7,112 bases of DNA from Bacteroidales bacterium (GTDB lineage Bacteria > Bacteroidota > Bacteroidia > Bacteroidales > DTU049), in the NCBI GenBank assembly GCA_018432645.1, contig JAHDSP010000548.1:1-7112 (forward strand), written 5' to 3'. The first letter of the stretch is position 1; each line of letters opens with the position of its first letter. The notes below the pieces were generated by a model. The model made no database searches and was not told the origin of the DNA. It saw only the letters and a program-made list of their open reading frames with translations. The position numbers and the translations under genes are program-made. Shown here piece after piece: positions 5,645 through 7,112 of this stretch.

Positions 5645-6859
5645 TTATACTATCCAAATAAGTTCTCGTCTAATAATGCCAGCAAGAGGATAGAGGTAAG
5701 GATAATTACGGTTTTCAGGTAAATCCTCGATTTCGAAATTAACACAATAATTTTCGAAAAATTCAACTTTCTTTTTGTCTAAATTAGTAAAAGCAATTCC
5801 TAGATAATACAAGCCCTGATTGAGTAGATTTTTTTCTAATTTAGCATAAATTTTAAAGATACCTTTGCCTTTTGGCACTCTATCACTATCAATGATGCTA
5901 GTCAAAACATATTGATTATTAGAGGTTAAAATATGAATATTAGGGTAAATGTCATCATTAGTTAATTTCTCATAGATAATTTCAAAATAGACATCTTCAT
6001 TATTGGTAAAAGTGAATCTTTCATTATTTTCATTATCTAAAATTCTAAATGAAATTGGCTTAACGACTTCATTATTAATATTATTCCAATATTTAGAAGT
6101 ATCATACTTGGCTATTTCATTTATGTATTTGTTAATTACCTTGTCAGTGTCATCAAAAGTATCTAAATGTCCATTGACAAAAAGAGCAGATTTTTCGCAT
6201 AGATTAGAAATAGCATTGAGGTTATGGCTAACAAAGATGATTGTTCTACCTTCAGTATTAGAAACCTCATCCATTTTGCCAAGGCATTTCTTTTGAAATT
6301 CAGCATCACCTACAGCTAATACCTCATCAACGAGCATAATATCTGCATCTAGAAAAGCTGAGACGGCAAAAGCTAATCTCATTTGCATACCTGAAGAGTA
6401 GTGCTTCACTGGAGTATCAATAAATTTTTCTACACCGGAAAATGCAACAATATCATCAAATTTTTTATTAATTTCTTGACGTTTCATGCCTAAAATAGCT
6501 CCATTTAGATACACATTTTCTCTACCAGATAGCTCTCCATGAAAACCAGTACCTACCTCTAATAAGCTAGCTACTCTTCCTCTCAATATAACAGAGCCTG
6601 ATGTAGGATAAGTAATTCGAGATAAAATTTTAAGAAATGTGCTTTTGCCTGCACCATTTTTACCAATAACTCCAATTTTTTGACCACTTTCGATAGTTAA
6701 ATTTACATTATCTAGAGCTTTAATGTAATGCTTTCCCCTATTTTTGGGATTAGTTTTAAATAATTGAGTAATGGCATCTCTAAAAGTCAGATAAGAGCCG
6801 TGCAAACTACCTAATCTATATATTTTAGTTAAATTTTCTACCTCTATGATTGGATTCAC
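5645..6859 (-). CDS. ABC transporter ATP-binding protein, Wzt/TagH type (surface polysaccharide export)
   Basis: The product has 404 residues. Residues 1-250 form the nucleotide-binding domain: Walker A GKNGAGKS at 66-73, a family-typical EVGTGFHGELSGRENVYLNG segment (101-120, Q-loop region), signature YSSGMQMRL (154-162), Walker B IMLVDE (174-179), AVGD (182-185) and switch histidine H212 in VSHN. The N-terminal spacer before Walker A, with TFRD and a KALDNVNL strand, is typical of the polysaccharide exporters Wzt and TagH. Residues 265-385 form a beta-rich domain like Wzt-C, which in O-antigen exporters recognises the modified glycan end. The role is to drive export of an undecaprenyl-linked polysaccharide with a membrane permease (Wzm type), but no permease is in the window. 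The start codon is GTG (6857-6859). The in-frame stop at 6884-6886 and the lack of another start codon between make it the only good choice, and N-P-I-I-E-V-E-N-L-T is a normal family N-terminus. Confidence 0.93.
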   Translation of the reverse strand: MNPIIEVENLTKIYRLGSLHGSYLTFRDAITQLFKTNPKNRGKHYIKALDNVNLTIESGQKIGVIGKNGAGKSTFLKILSRITYPTSGSVILRGRVASLLEVGTGFHGELSGRENVYLNGAILGMKRQEINKKFDDIVAFSGVEKFIDTPVKHYSSGMQMRLAFAVSAFLDADIMLVDEVLAVGDAEFQKKCLGKMDEVSNTEGRTIIFVSHNLNAISNLCEKSALFVNGHLDTFDDTDKVINKYINEIAKYDTSKYWNNINNEVVKPISFRILDNENNERFTFTNNEDVYFEIIYEKLTNDDIYPNIHILTSNNQYVLTSIIDSDRVPKGKGIFKIYAKLEKNLLNQGLYYLGIAFTNLDKKKVEFFENYCVNFEIEDLPENRNYPYLYPLAGIIRRELIWIV

Positions 6860-6908
6860 AAAATTAAGATCAAAGATTAATAATTATAAAAAAATGAAAA
6901 GAAATAAA

Positions 6909-7112
6909 TTAATATTCGCTAGACCAGGCTACGCTTACAACTTCATCATCTTCTAAATAAAAATCTACCATGTCATCTTCTATTGATACACGTTTTTCGC
7001 CCCATTCTTCTACTTCTTCATCAAATTTATTATAACCAACACTGTTTAATAATTTTTTTAAGTCATTATAAGATAACCCTATGATTTTATTTCCTTTAAA
7101 ATAGGTTTCTGG
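6909..7112 (-). CDS. Unrecognised small acidic protein, 3' part
   Basis: The - strand is open from the window edge (7112) to a TAA at 6909-6911, giving the last 67 residues; the start lies outside to the right. The visible part begins PETYFKGNKIIGLSYNDL and ends VVSVAWSSEY. It is strongly acidic, with runs such as DEEVEEWGE and LEDDEVV, and has alternating hydrophobic residues suggesting a helix followed by two or three beta-strands. There is no signal peptide, membrane segment or known motif in what is seen. Codon use and A/T content fit a real gene rather than a shadow, and the opposite strand has no competing gene. The gene lies 49 bases upstream of the ABC ATPase on the same strand, with no terminator hairpin between, so the two may be co-transcribed. 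The pattern loosely recalls small immunity-type proteins, but that is a guess; no function is assigned. Confidence 0.6.
   Translation of the reverse strand, partial: PETYFKGNKIIGLSYNDLKKLLNSVGYNKFDEEVEEWGEKRVSIEDDMVDFYLEDDEVVSVAWSSEY

Noticed and set aside
6003..6296. Open frame of 97 codons on the + strand
   Set aside because: It is antisense to the ABC ATPase gene and has no independent support; a shadow.

Overview
The window reads as a chromosomal fragment of a low-GC member of the Bacteroidota. The evidence is two secreted proteins ending in type IX secretion (T9SS) type A sorting domains, promoter elements of the Bacteroidota TAnnTTTG type, no Shine-Dalgarno sequences ahead of the genes, and very A/T-rich intergenic DNA. 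The genus cannot be given from the sequence. I see no rRNA, tRNA, CRISPR array, transposase or phage gene.

Layout. The left part (1-3914) is on the + strand. It holds the 3' end of a T9SS-exported protein with an Asp-box motif (1-552), a strong intrinsic terminator, a Bacteroidota-type promoter, and a complete 649-residue T9SS-exported protein of similar architecture (736-2685). A second strong terminator follows, then a 368-residue Crp/Fnr-type regulator with an N-terminal GAF-like domain (2808-3914). Each of these three genes appears to be its own transcription unit. A 496-base, almost pure A/T stretch (3915-4410) separates them from convergent genes. It contains one G/C-bearing palindrome (3995-4029) that looks like an interspersed repeat.

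The right part (4411-7112) is on the - strand. In transcription order it holds the 3' end of an unrecognised small acidic protein (6909-7112), a Wzt/TagH-type ABC ATPase with a C-terminal substrate-recognition-like domain (5645-6859, GTG start), and an NtrC-type response regulator (4411-5571). The response regulator has receiver and sigma-54-interacting AAA+ domains but no DNA-binding helix-turn-helix. The spacings (49 and 73 bases) allow read-through, but the functional link between these genes is not evident. No permease for the ATPase and no sensor kinase for the response regulator are present.

Together the genes concern the cell surface (two exported proteins, one polysaccharide-export ATPase) and regulation (one one-component regulator, one response regulator). 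I found no convincing new multi-gene system. The most unusual items are the GAF-Crp fusion with a nearly leaderless promoter, the helix-turn-helix-less sigma-54 activator, the palindrome, and the unidentified small acidic protein at the right edge.
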